Below are positions 20,714 through 29,919 of a stretch of DNA of 29,919 nt, in pieces. Each line of letters begins with the position of its first letter. Position 1 is the first letter of the stretch. Below the pieces are notes generated by a model. It was not told the DNA's origin. It saw nothing but the letters and a program-made list of their open reading frames with translations, and did not search any database. A program made the translations under genes and the position numbers. The stretch is from contig JAYMSP010001658.1 in assembly GCA_036897095.1 (NCBI GenBank), forward strand, positions 1 to 29,919, in the 5' to 3' direction. The DNA comes from Plantago elongata. Its lineage: Eukaryota; Streptophyta; Magnoliopsida; Lamiales; Plantaginaceae.

Positions 20714-22062
20714 TGTCTACTCTAAACTAAACTGCATTGCCAAGTGATGACACAATATGTCAATACAGAGAAACATCATGGAAATTAAGTTTGTGAAACT
20801 TGTTAAAGACACATGCATAGTTCTTACTTAGACAGTTAGACCTGGTACATATATGCCGACTAGCTATACCTGAATAGATAATGTTTTACCTGTATGCATG
20901 CAGAGTAGAAAGAACTCTATGAAATACTAGTTCAAAATCTTGCTTGGCAAAAATGCAGAATCATAAGAAATTGTACCAATTTACAACTTCCTTTACTGGG
21001 AAGTATGAAATATTGAAGAAATGAGAAACTCCAAGATTAAGAAGCTGATTGGCATGCGACTTAAATGCTCCGATTTAAATGACTGAATAGTGATCGAAAT
21101 TGTAATGGAATTGTTAAAATTGTATTTGGTATAGAATTGTAATTGGATAGTGTATTATAGTTTTGTTATATACGTAGAGAAAAATGTTGCTAGTGCAGAT
21201 GCATTTCGATCTTCGACATTTAAATGTCATAACAAATACAAAATCTCCGAGTAACATTAAAACGGGGATTTGAATACTATTACAATCATACCCTTAATGG
21301 TTACATAGTATAGTACAACTATGAGTCAGAAACAGCCATTGAATTCTTTCCGAGAAACAAAGACACAACAGAACAAGAAACTAAAAGTAAACACATGTAT
21401 AGAGATGCTTTTTAATGTATACTAGAAAGTAGACTATTCTAGCCTTTTTTGGCCTAAAACCAATAAAAGGCGTAAAACAGAAATTAATTGCATATTAAAA
21501 TAACTGTGTAATGTGTGCAGGCTATATTGCTATTGCTATGTAATCTTCTGCTGACACTAGCAAGATATGAATTTACTGCACCACAAGTAGTCAATATATG
21601 CTTCATGACATAAGAGAAGTGCATAAAAAACATTAATTTATTTAGTACATTAATAACTCTATGGCACAGCATTAATAAGAACAACATCTTAAACCAACAA
21701 ACATAGAAGATACAAAGGTCAATTCTATTTTATTTCATCTGACACTGTTCCAGATTCCAGAGGCAAGAGATTTGTTGGACAGTTTTCAAGAAACTGCAAT
21801 GTAATGGCTAGGCTAGGTATCTCCAAAGAAAATCAAAAAAGAAAATGACCCATGTTGATATTTCAACATCACAATCTTTCTTCATCTCGTACCAAACAAT
21901 ACCAAACAAAAAAATCAAATCTTTTTGGTCCTATTATACAAAGATTATATTTTTATAAATCAAGAATAGAGAAAAAAGAAAAAAAATTAAGCTTGTGTTG
22001 TTATATAAACACATGTATAGGTAAAGTTAATTGCAGAGAAGACGAAAGGTTTACTACTTACC
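20714..22062 (-). other. Probable 5' UTR and leader intron of the HMGB15-like gene
   Basis: On the minus strand, TGCAG at 20736-20732 is a good acceptor 18 bases before the ATG. A strong donor, GG|GTAAGT, lies with its GT at 22061-22060. Together they suggest a 1.33 kb intron (20732-22061) splitting a non-coding first exon from the start codon. The stretch has no recognisable coding exon of its own. It carries a Tourist-like MITE at 21040-21293. Confidence 0.55.
21040..21293. mobile_element. Tourist-like (PIF/Harbinger-type) MITE with TTA target duplication
   Basis: The element is 254 bp, flanked by TTA at 21037-21039 and 21294-21296, the 3-bp duplication typical of PIF/Harbinger. The left end AGAAGCTGATTGG, followed by CTTAAATGCTCCGATTTAAATG, pairs imperfectly with the right end (complement GGGTATGATTGTAATAG, then CAAATCCCCGTTTTAATG). 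A stretch near the left end, TGAATAGTGAT, is shared with the copy at 22607-22741. It lies inside the probable HMGB15 leader intron. Confidence 0.72.
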
Positions 22063-22420
22063 CAACGGTTTGGTACAGAAGAGATGGTTGATAATAAGGA
22101 TCAGGCATCCAAGTTGGTAAATGGTAAAAGTGAATGTGTATAGTAAATAGTAATTTATGATGATGTAGTATTGTTGGTGTTTGTTTTTCTGAGGGAAGTT
22201 AATAGAGTTAGATAAAAGTAGGACATAAAAATAATAATAATAAGTAGCTAGTAGTATTTGGTGAAGAGATCTAACATAAAAAAATTCTAATCTATGATGA
22301 TGAAGAGGAATTGATGATGATGATCAAGAATGGATATAATCAAATCAGTTGATTTGTTGTCTTGATTTATGGAAAGACTAAAAGGTTTAATTATTATATT
22401 TTTTTTACGGTTATTGGTTG
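22063..22420 (-). promoter_or_regulatory. Probable first exon and promoter of the HMGB15-like gene
   Basis: Upstream of the leader donor the minus strand has a CAT/CTT-rich leader (CATCATCATCAATTCC at about 22310) typical of plant 5' UTRs. An AT-rich TATA-like AATATAATAATT lies at about 22400-22389, and CCAAT (ATTGG on the plus strand) at 22413-22417. The transcription start would fall near 22360. These are weak signals chosen by position. Confidence 0.35.
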
Positions 22421-22606
22421 AGATCTGAGGTCAAATTATTGTGGGTGCATTATGGGGTCCAATTCCACCCATTAACCTACATTTTCGGGCATCAAACCTA
22501 TGGTTTATGTGAGTAAAGATTAACGGTCAAACTCATAAACTTGGATTAAAAATATTTAACAATTAATTAATTTAGAGTTTTTTTTAGTTTTATACAAAAT
22601 ACTCGA

Positions 22607-22741
22607 GGGCATTTAAATGGACACTTTTGTGAAATTGTGTTTGAAATAAAATTGAAATAGGAGTATTTGAAGTGTATTTTAGACCAAATCACTATTCATC
22701 GAGTCAAATTGGGTTATTTAAATGCTATCCCAATCAGCCCC
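22607..22741. mobile_element. Tourist-like MITE, one end degraded
   Basis: The right end CCAATCAGCCCC (22730-22741) is followed by TTA (22742-22744), and the adjacent TTTAAATGCTATC resembles the ends of the copies at 21040 and 3689. The left end keeps only GGGC before ATTTAAATGGACAC, so part of the terminal repeat is lost. The interior GTATTTGAAGTGTATTTTAGACC matches the 3689-3825 element. It sits about 200 bp upstream of the HMGB15 promoter signals. Confidence 0.65.
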
Positions 22742-22744
22742 TTA

Positions 22745-22992
22745 GTGTTTGTAATTGTGGTTACTTATAATTTTTAATACAAAGTCTTGAGAAATACAGT
22801 GCATACAGAGACTAATAAGAAGGACCAGTTTGCAATTTATCACTTTTGTTTGCAATTCGTGATCGATTCATTTTTGCGGATCAATTTATTGGCCTGGATT
22901 ATAAAAATTAATTAAATAAGAATATTGTACATATTAAAGTAGTATAATAATATACACTAAGTTTACAATTCAATTTAAATCTCATCCGTTAA
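22745..22992. other. AT-rich intergenic DNA, nothing recognised
   Basis: Short stretch between a MITE and a tandem repeat, with no open frame or site that I can support. Confidence 0.5.
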
Positions 22993-23223
22993 TTCTTACT
23001 TATTCAATTGAAGATGGTGTGCATATATGCGTCATTGTTTATGTAAAAATTTAAATGTTGCAGAGTTCGACACATTAGCATCTCTTTTATTAATTATTTT
23101 AAAATAATCTTACTTATTTAATTTGAATCTGGTGTGTATATGTGTCGTTGTTTATATAGAAATCTAAGAGATTTAGAGTTCGAATCTCATTGGCATTTCT
23201 TTTATTAATTATTTTAAAATATT
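22993..23223. repeat. Two-copy tandem repeat of about 115 bp
   Basis: Units 22993-23106 and 23107-23223 both begin TTCTTACTTATT or ATCTTACTTATT, share GGTGTG(C/T)ATAT and TCGTTGTTTAT-type blocks, contain an AGAGTTCGA segment and end in the near-identical CTTTTATTAATTATTTTAAAATA. Identity is about 75-80% by eye. The AGAGTTCGAATCTCA stretch resembles a pol III B box, so these could be decayed SINE-like units, but no A box is clear. Confidence 0.75.
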
Positions 23224-23468
23224 GACCCTTTACACTCACACGTAGTGTGTTACGTAAATACTAGAAATATAGATAAAATATTATTAAATATGTAATTGCA
23301 TTACTTTAATAAATGAAAACATTGGATATTCAATAACATATAATGATATTAATATTATATTCATATTCAATCACTCGATTTGAGTTAATGTCCTTTATTG
23401 GATAAGTTTCCGACTCAACTAGGTAATGTTCATAGTTGTTCATGTAAGGTTTCTACTTAATTTAGTAG

Positions 23469-23909
23469 GGATTTTCTACAATAGGCAAGGACAAATAAGA
23501 ATTGATATATTTATTTCGTTATTTTTAAAATACTAAAATAAAAATTAAATAATTCTAAAATAAATATTATTTTATTTTTAAAAATATTTTTGAATGTAAA
23601 TTTGAATTTTTTGATTAATATTTGTATTTTGTAATTTAAATATTCATAAGGGGAAAGAGCGATCGCCTTACCGCCTTGACGACGCCCCATCACCTTTCCG
23701 CCATATGAATATTTAATTAAATTAGAAAAATATAAATATTAATTAAAAAATTCGATTTATCTTTTAAAATATTTTTAAACTTAAATAATATTTTTTTAAA
23801 AATTGCTAAAAAATAATTAGTATTTTGAAATTTAACATAATAAATGTGTCAATTTTTTTATTTTGTTGCCTGTTATCAAGGCGAAAGCATGTCTAACCTT
23901 AGAAAGTCC
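23469..23909. mobile_element. Foldback MITE copy 1 (MULE-like), inverted relative to copy 2
   Basis: This 441-bp element is almost entirely an imperfect hairpin. The arm 23469-23648 pairs with 23704-23909 around a GC-richer loop of about 55 bp. The ends are GGATTTTCTA and AGAAAGTCC. The left arm lacks about 20 bp near its tip compared with the right. The loop, read on the minus strand (GATGGGGCGTCGTCAAGG then GGTAAGGCGATC), matches the loop of the element at 24559-25034 in the opposite orientation. No clear target duplication remains. Confidence 0.72.
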
Positions 23910-23932
23910 TACTTAATAATGTCACAAACATT

Positions 23933-24021
23933 GACAACGAAGTGCATCTCAGTTGGTATGACGCTTCACCCCCAACCAAGAGGTTGGTGGTTCGAGTCAG
24001 CTTTATCGTTTAAAAAAAGAA
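23933..24021 (+). mobile_element. tRNA-derived SINE copy 3
   Basis: Third member of the family at 4598 and 6804: GACAACGAAGTGC, CTCAGTTGGTATGACGC, GGTGGTTCGAGTC, then TCGTTT and an A-rich tail. It is flanked by an 18-bp target duplication with two C/T differences (AATAATGTCACAAACATT at 23915-23932, AATAATGTTATAAACATT at 24022-24039). It inserted immediately beside foldback MITE copy 1. Confidence 0.86.
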
Positions 24022-24039
24022 AATAATGTTATAAACATT

Positions 24040-24549
24040 ACATAAATAGTTAAAGAACATTACTTAAATAAATAAAAACAATGTGAATACTTAAAATGTC
24101 ATTTAGGATAAAATTATAGAATTTTCTAGGAACATCATTCATATTTATTACTATATTTTATAACAGTTGCTCATTTGAAGATCTGTTTCCAAAGTCAATA
24201 CTACTTGGCCCTTTTTGCTCGAATTCGTTTCCAAATCTTTGTTTCTTCCGGCCTTTCTTTTTCGTATAGTACTTGTTGTCGTTATTGACGAAATTGATGG
24301 AGTATTTGTCACCTAAGACATATAATATATTGTTAAAGAACATTAGTGATGTCATTACTAATCAAAATTATAAGATTAAAGGAATAATGATTAATACTGA
24401 GATACTGTGAGCGAATCATTCTCTGTCTTGTTTCGAACATAGTACCCGATCCAAATGTAATGATCCAAATGTAATGTTGATAAAACATTACTGTTAAACT
24501 AAGGAACATATGAGTGAGGACATCGACGACATAAGTTATAACATTGCAG
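24040..24549. other. Intergenic DNA between foldback elements
   Basis: No gene recognised. A perfect 14-bp tandem pair, GATCCAAATGTAAT, lies at 24448-24461 and 24462-24475. The 65-codon minus-strand frame at 24158-24355 contains a basic stretch (KKKGRKKQRFGNEF) but no family I can name. Confidence 0.5.
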
Positions 24550-24558
24550 TACTTACAT

Positions 24559-25034
24559 GGATTTTTCTACGGTCAGGTAAGCTTTCGTCCTGCTTGACAA
24601 CATACATTAAATAAAAATATTAACATATCTATTCGGTTAAATTTTAAAATATTAAAGTAAAAATTTGATAATTCTTTAAAAAAATATTATTTTAATTTTA
24701 AAAATATTTTAGAAGTCAAATTTGAATTTTTTGATCGATATTTGTATTTTTCTAATTTAAATATTTATAACGCGGAAGGGCGATGGGGTGTCGTCAAAGT
24801 GATAAGGCGATCATCATGTCGCCCTATGAATATTTAAATTAGAAAATTATAAATATCAATAAAAAAAATTTAATTTGACTTCTAAAATATATTTAATATT
24901 AAAATAATATTTATTTAAGAATTATCAATTTTTTATTTTAATAGTTTAAAATTTAACAGAATAAATATGTTAATTTTTTTATTTACTACATGTTGTCAGG
25001 CAGGACGAAAGTCTGCCTGACCATAGAAAAGCTC
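24559..25034. mobile_element. Foldback MITE copy 2 (Mutator-like, 9-bp target duplication)
   Basis: A 476-bp non-coding element made of two arms of about 210 bp (24559-24769 and 24825-25034) around a 55-bp loop. The arms pair closely: for example GGTCAGGTAAGCTTTCGTCC near the left tip and, on the opposite strand, GGTCAGGCAGACTTTCGTCC near the right. It is flanked by a perfect 9-bp duplication, TACTTACAT, at 24550-24558 and 25035-25043. A 9-bp duplication with long terminal inverted repeats points to Mutator-like transposase mobilisation. Confidence 0.82.
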
Positions 25035-25043
25035 TACTTACAT

Positions 25044-27433
25044 TGCATGTAGCATTAAGGGCACAATACAAACATTATCAGAACCACTACATGCATCGTT
25101 TGAAACCTTAAACCCATTATTACTCAAATACTTTGTTTAAATTATATCATTAATAATAGTCATAACATTACATACAAAACCCATACATATTAGTTGGACT
25201 TCTCAAACAATCGCTTACTTGACAACATACATCAAATAAAAAATTTGACATATTGATTACATTAAATGTCAAAATACTAACATAAAAAATAAGTAAGTCT
25301 AAAGAAAATACAAACAAGAGAATTGATTTCATGTGTTAGTCCATCAAGGCAGCTGCAAATGAAGTTGACTTTTCACTTCACAAAGCAATACTATGTACAA
25401 AGTAGAACAGATATATTATAGATAGGTTTTCTCAAGTGAAAAAAAAAGGATTTTGATCCAATCGATTTTTTATGACCATTCTAAATGTGGAGTCTATCAT
25501 CACAAATCAACACATCAAAGTATAAAAACACATGCTACAATGGTATCCCATATTTTATTTTCTGTGTCCTAATAGTTGTCATCTTGAAATATTTAAAGCA
25601 CTACCAGTAGATGTACTATTAAAAGTGATGTGTGTATAAACTGTAGAATCAGACAGATATACACTAAAATGGTCATATTGCTTTTTTCTCCAGCATATAA
25701 AGCCACTGGTAGGTGTTACAGAATCAAATCTCATATAAACATAAATAAATTTCCTTTTATTTTAAACAATAAGCAGATTGATTCGTGTAATTATTTTGAG
25801 TACTATGGAGTATCGGGTGAACTTACATTACAATTATCATGGCATATATCGACTGATCAAATGGCAGAGGAATTACTTCCTTTTCTCGCCTAGAGCCCAT
25901 AACCATTTGTAATTGTACTGCGTTTTGTAGTATTGGATTTCTTGTGATCAGATTTATATTGTCAGCCAAACAGTAAATTGCAGTAAAAAATTGAAATTGA
26001 ACTACCAACAGCTGAACATTAACCTCTTGTTATGATTTTAATTTCTACCTACTATGAAAATTTATCTTTCTTTCTAAGCTATTTAACCACTTTGTATTTT
26101 TCGACTCTCTTCACTCTTCATTTTTTTCACACTTTTATAGCCAAAATTTACACTTTACGAGTAAACTTGATTTTACGAAATATCATATGATTCACATTAA
26201 CTAGACAAGAAGCGGATGGGATAATCCGACATAAGTGGCAAAAGTTTAATTTTAGGTCAAGAAGTTATGAACTTACTTTATATACGTTAGAGATGTTTTT
26301 TTATGCAACAATAATATAAATTATGTACTATAAATGGAAGCTAAAAGATGTGATTATCACTCCATAGTTTTAGTCAATATCAATTAGATACAACTTTAGA
26401 TAATACATATTGTATTTAGTATATGTGCATGTACACCTATATAATTATTTTTGTCGAATACTATATATGTCATTTGTTTTTATATGGGACTGTGATAGTA
26501 TAATTATTTAAGACGGGGCCTAAACAAATCATGTAATATTGCAATATAAAGTTTATCTATATAATCCATAAATCAAACAAAGGTATTGAGCCATTCTAGG
26601 CTATCCACCTCATTTAATTATGTGGCAAAATGAAAAGTCCCTATTGGTCCATTCATTTAATTGATTGACAAAACGAAATGTTCTAATTGGCTCGGAAAAA
26701 ATAAAAGATAATTGTGCTCTCCTTCACTTACTCGAGACCAGAGGTCGATTCCCACATGTGACACTCGTTCTTACATTTAATCCAATAACCTTCAATTCCC
26801 AAATCTAAATATATTTAGAATTAATATAATCACAATAAAAAATACACATAAATATAATAATTCTTGGATCAAATATTAAAATATTCATTAATAAACAATT
26901 ATTGAGGGACAAAATCATTTGTAATTTCATAGTATCGTAGCATTTCATTTATACAGAAGTACACTAACCCACTTACTTTCGTGAATCGTGATCCATCATC
27001 CATGCTTGAGAATTTGCATAAAAATGATTTTTTGCTCAAATTTTAAGTATATGTGTTTGAACGAGAAATTAAAAAAAAGTGTGAGTACTGTATGTTTAAG
27101 GAAGAAGAACATGGAGGAATACATGAGGATGAAATACTTTTTGGATAGTGATGAAAATATTTTTTAAACTATATGATTGTATATATATATTTTGTTCTTT
27201 GCTACTCAATTTCTTGTGATCACCAGTTAAACATACATTTGTAAATGATAATATACTTTAATTATTTGTTTTACTTATATGCGTATTTAAATGTTAGGGA
27301 CTCCAGTGTAATAAATAAAATCGATCATCGTAGAATTTAATTCAATCTTTTTATCATTTAAATTATCAATTAGAGTTAAGAGGATTAAGCTTTGATGTTT
27401 TCATTTGAACAGAAGTGTACTGATCTTATTTAT
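25044..27433. other. AT-rich intergenic DNA with no gene recognised
   Basis: No intact gene. A minus-strand open stretch at about 25823-25955 reads LQMVMGSRREKEVIPLPF and is followed by a good donor (AAT|GTAAGT at about 25828); it is exon-like but I do not recognise it. At about 26586-26700 the sequence is less AT-biased, and TCGATTCCC at about 26750 resembles part of a pol III B box, without further support. Confidence 0.45.
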
Positions 27434-27486
27434 AGTTCAATCAAGTTCCGTTAAATTCCATTAAGTTCAGTTAAGTTCAATTAAGT
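27434..27486. repeat. 10-bp minisatellite (consensus AGTTCAATTA)
   Basis: About five imperfect units in a row: AGTTCAATCA, AGTTCCGTTA, AATTCCATTA, AGTTCAGTTA, AGTTCAATTA. No coding frame or gene is associated. Confidence 0.75.
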
Positions 27487-28672
27487 AAATTTCATTTGAG
27501 GAGAAGAAAGCCTTATACTCAAAAGGGGAATATTTACGTTGGTTACATAGCATTAACGAGATGATTTGAACAAATCATTTTTTAACTTTATTTTATTTAA
27601 TTATATGGTGGTGAAATGGTGATGGCAAACATAAATTTTTCTTGATTTTATTTTATTTTATTAATTTTTAAAAAAAATAATTGTAGATATAAAGCGTTGT
27701 GTTTTCTTTTGCCTAGACACTAATATCATAATTAAATAACTACAATAAATAATTTTCTTTTTGTGTTTATTTTAATAGATTATTACTTCTTTATCCGTTT
27801 AATTACCCTTTATTCCTTTGAGCCGCCTAATAAATCTGTCAACTTATTTTTTAGTCAATCAAACCTCCATTGTCCGGCCCAAAAATTTAAAGGGTCTTGT
27901 GTGTAAATTTTAATTGGGCCTTCAAAGTAATAATAATAAAATAAAAATATACATGATAAGTAAAATGATTTTTTTTACATCATCATGAATTGAATACAAA
28001 ATTTTTTTGTAAGTTAGATGATTTTAATGTTAAATTTTAACACCCTAGAGAATATTAATAGTGCATAGTGTGTAGCTATGTTTTAAAAGCCGGATCGGAC
28101 AGTTAAGCTGTCCACCCTCTCAAAAAAGGTTCAATCAGGATCGGACCGGTTGGACCATTTTGAGCCGGAATGACGTCGTAATAATATTAATATCTAATTA
28201 ACTTGTCTAATGACGGGTATATATTTTTAAAAAATTATCGATATTATTAATGATGAATGAGCGGCGATCTATAAGTATACAGAGAAGACGTACGTTATCA
28301 ATAATTATCCATGTTATTGATCAAACTGTTTAACGAAATAAGTATCGTCATATATTGAAAGCACTAATATTTTAAATAAGTGTTTTGATTAATAAAATAT
28401 TTTTTTTGGTTAATAGATGTTTGTCTCCTGATAAATTATTTATGAATCATTTTTATAAAATTTATTTCTAGTTTATACAGTAGCTAAGTTTTAAATATGT
28501 GTTATATAAATTTGAATTTAAAACTAATTTAGATACTCAAATAGAAAATGTTACAAAAATAAAGAAAAGGTAAATAATAAGTGGTAAAATTGGAATCAAC
28601 AATAAGGATCAGTATCCAACAAAAGGCTCAAAAATCACTTCATCCTCTTGTTTTCTTGTTTGACCTAACAAT
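27487..28672. other. AT-rich intergenic DNA, nothing recognised
   Basis: Apart from a GC-richer patch at about 28089-28170 with repeated GGATCGGAC motifs, which may be a transposon remnant, I see no gene, RNA or clear element end. Confidence 0.45.
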
Positions 28673-28798
28673 ATGGAGGCTTCTTTTCTTTCTCTTCGCT
28701 CTTTGCAGCTAGCTTCCTTCCTTCCTTCCTTCCTTTCTCCCTCTTCATCAAATAAAATTTCTTTTTATTGTACCATAGCCTTGAAAGCCTTTGGATAG
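28673..28798 (+). CDS. Short ORF resembling a plastid transit peptide (41 codons, doubtful)
   Basis: The frame starts ATGGAGGCTTC after a pyrimidine-rich leader and reads MEASFLSLRSLQLASF, LPSFLSPSSSNKISFYC, ending at TAG 28796-28798. It is rich in Ser and Leu with almost no acidic residues, like the start of a nuclear gene for a chloroplast protein. However, 24 bases of it are a CTTC microsatellite (about 28713-28736), which creates much of this composition. No following exon is visible on the plus strand before the LTR end at 29331. It may be an orphan first exon or chance. Confidence 0.25.
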   Translation: MEASFLSLRSLQLASFLPSFLSPSSSNKISFYCTIALKAFG

Positions 28799-29014
28799 TC
28801 GGAGTCCTCAGATGCCAAGTAATTGATTAGACTCCAAGACACTCATTTCAAAAGGAAAACTTCAATAGAAAACCAGAAGTTCTGACATTGAAAATAAATG
28901 AGGAGAAAAACGGCTATAATCCAAAAAGGTTACTACTCAGCAGTTCATTCCAAGTCATACACAGTACGAGGCCACAAAAGAGAAACAAGTTAATCAGTTT
29001 TAAACAAAACTCAC

Positions 29015-29122
29015 AAGATCCAATTTGACCTAATGCTTCAAGTGCACATTCACATTCATCTCCCTCTTGATTTTCAAGAGACTCAAACCTCCTATCGATA
29101 GCCGAAAGCAAGGTAACAATAC
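29015..29122 (-). pseudogene. Isolated exon similar to plant PSMD5 (26S proteasome non-ATPase subunit 5-like, ARM repeats)
   Basis: On the minus strand an acceptor TTCTACAG precedes GTATTGTTACC and a donor GT lies at 29014-29013. The exon encodes IVTLLSAIDRRFESLEN followed by DECECALEALGQIGS. The CECALEALGQIGS block is characteristic of plant PSMD5-like ARM-repeat proteins, base-to-lid assembly factors of the 26S proteasome. Family similarity is from memory and short. No matching downstream exon is visible at lower coordinates. Upstream exons, if any, would be beyond the LTR that ends at 29331. I therefore call it a gene fragment; a live gene with long introns cannot be excluded. Confidence 0.5.
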
Positions 29123-29330
29123 CTGTAGAATAATAAACATTAGTCGTTAGAACATTTTCTGTTCACCTACAAACTAAGAATATTTGCTGCAACTGTTTAA
29201 GATGAAATAGGAAGTCCGCATGAAAATTTAAGAAAATGAAGATGACATGAAACTTTATCATCCTTGCTGCTTGAAGATGACATGAAGCTTGACTAGTAAA
29301 ATTAATCTTGTGTGCTTCTTGGATGGTTAC

Positions 29331-29919
29331 TGTTAGAATATAGGACCGGGATAAGTACTGCAAACGCGTTTCCAACGATGTCGACTATTGATGTTGAGTC
29401 AACACCGTTGTCAACACTGACCAGAACATACTCTGCAAAACGAAAACAGAAAAAAAAACCAGACACAGAACAGAACCGAACAGAAAGAACAAAACAGAGA
29501 GAGCACAGCGGAATATCTCAAGACGGTATATATAAACGATACCGGCAAATACTTTTAAGTCAAAAAGTAATCCTACAAGTAGAATTACAAAACTAGATTC
29601 GAGTAATCACAAACGATTAAACGAACTGTAAACAAATCTAGACCTAGAAGAGGAAAAACGCCTAATCTAGTTTGAATGTGCGGGAGTAGATTACTAACTC
29701 TTTAGTAAAGACTCAAAAACACAATCAAAGTAAAAGTCTAGAAAAAACAGTATGAAGACACAAGTGTTTGACAATATGTGTATCTCTATTCTTCAAGCTG
29801 TGTCTTCAAACTTGTCAAGCCCCTCTTTTATATAGGCGATGTCAAAACCCTAATGAAGCTCGAGTTCCAGGCTTTTGCTACTTCCTTGATGGGCTTTAGG
29901 TCAAAGTCAGGCTTTTGCA
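29331..29919 (-). mobile_element. Probable LTR of a retrotransposon, running off the right edge
   Basis: The boundary is TGTTAGAATATAGG at 29331, so on the minus strand the element ends ...CCTATATTCTAACA, the CA terminus expected of an LTR. Still on the minus strand, CTATATAAAAGAGGGG at about 29836-29820 is a strong TATA box, with about 460 bp of R/U5-like sequence before the end. No tRNA primer-binding site follows the CA end in the flank (GTAACCATCC). This is therefore a 3' LTR or solo LTR in minus orientation, with U3 and any internal region beyond the window. The 5-bp target duplication would be GTTAC (29326-29330), with its partner out of sight. Confidence 0.5.

Noticed and set aside
23511-23693. 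60-codon minus-strand ORF
   Set aside because: It lies within the arm and loop of a foldback MITE and is rich in Lys/Ile/Phe from AT bias.
24158-24355. Minus-strand ORF with KKKGRKKQRF, considered as a transposase relic of the foldback elements
   Set aside because: The basic stretch alone is not diagnostic; no zinc-finger or DDE motif is visible.
28765-28845. Minus-strand open stretch reading NYLASEDSDYPKAFKAMVQ then stop, considered as a last exon of the PSMD5-like gene
   Set aside because: It does not match the PSMD5 C-terminus as I know it, its acceptor is weak, and it overlaps another candidate frame.

Overview
This is a 29.9 kb piece of plant nuclear DNA from a eudicot; I cannot name the species. 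The evidence is AT-rich intergenic DNA, short exons separated by GT-AG introns, four plant-conserved genes, and plant-type short transposons (Stowaway and Tourist-like MITEs, a tRNA-derived SINE, an LTR end). I see no bacterial, viral or organellar block.

Layout from left to right. The last exon of a DPM2-like gene (dolichol-phosphate-mannose synthase regulatory subunit) ends at 139. A 3.9 kb intergenic stretch follows, holding a Stowaway MITE, a short direct-repeat cluster and a Tourist-like MITE about 180 bp before the next start codon. A complete 17-exon METTL13-type double methyltransferase gene runs from 4009 to 11735 (758 codons), with SINE and Stowaway insertions in its introns. AT-rich DNA follows to about 14.6 kb. 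A four-exon RIN4-type immune regulator (NOI protein, 284 aa) spans 14848-17527. It converges on a six-coding-exon ARID-HMG box gene of the HMGB15 type on the minus strand (18146-20713, 507 aa), which also has a probable 1.3 kb leader intron. From 22.4 kb to the end there is no intact gene. This part holds a pair of inverted foldback MITEs, a third SINE copy, tandem repeats, one isolated PSMD5-like exon (minus strand), a short transit-peptide-like ORF, and the end of a probable LTR retrotransposon running off the right edge.

The genes look like independent housekeeping or regulatory loci, not an operon or gene cluster: ER glycosylation, eEF1A-type protein methylation, membrane-bound immune signalling, and chromatin/transcription. 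I found no convincing new multi-gene system. The most interesting local structures are a tandem duplication covering the last codons and 3' flank of the HMGB15-like gene, the paired foldback elements with a 9-bp target duplication, a small SINE family with readable target duplications, and one Tourist-like MITE family placed at regulatory positions of two neighbouring genes. All exon joins were made by eye from reading frame, splice signals and family similarity; none has transcript support here.
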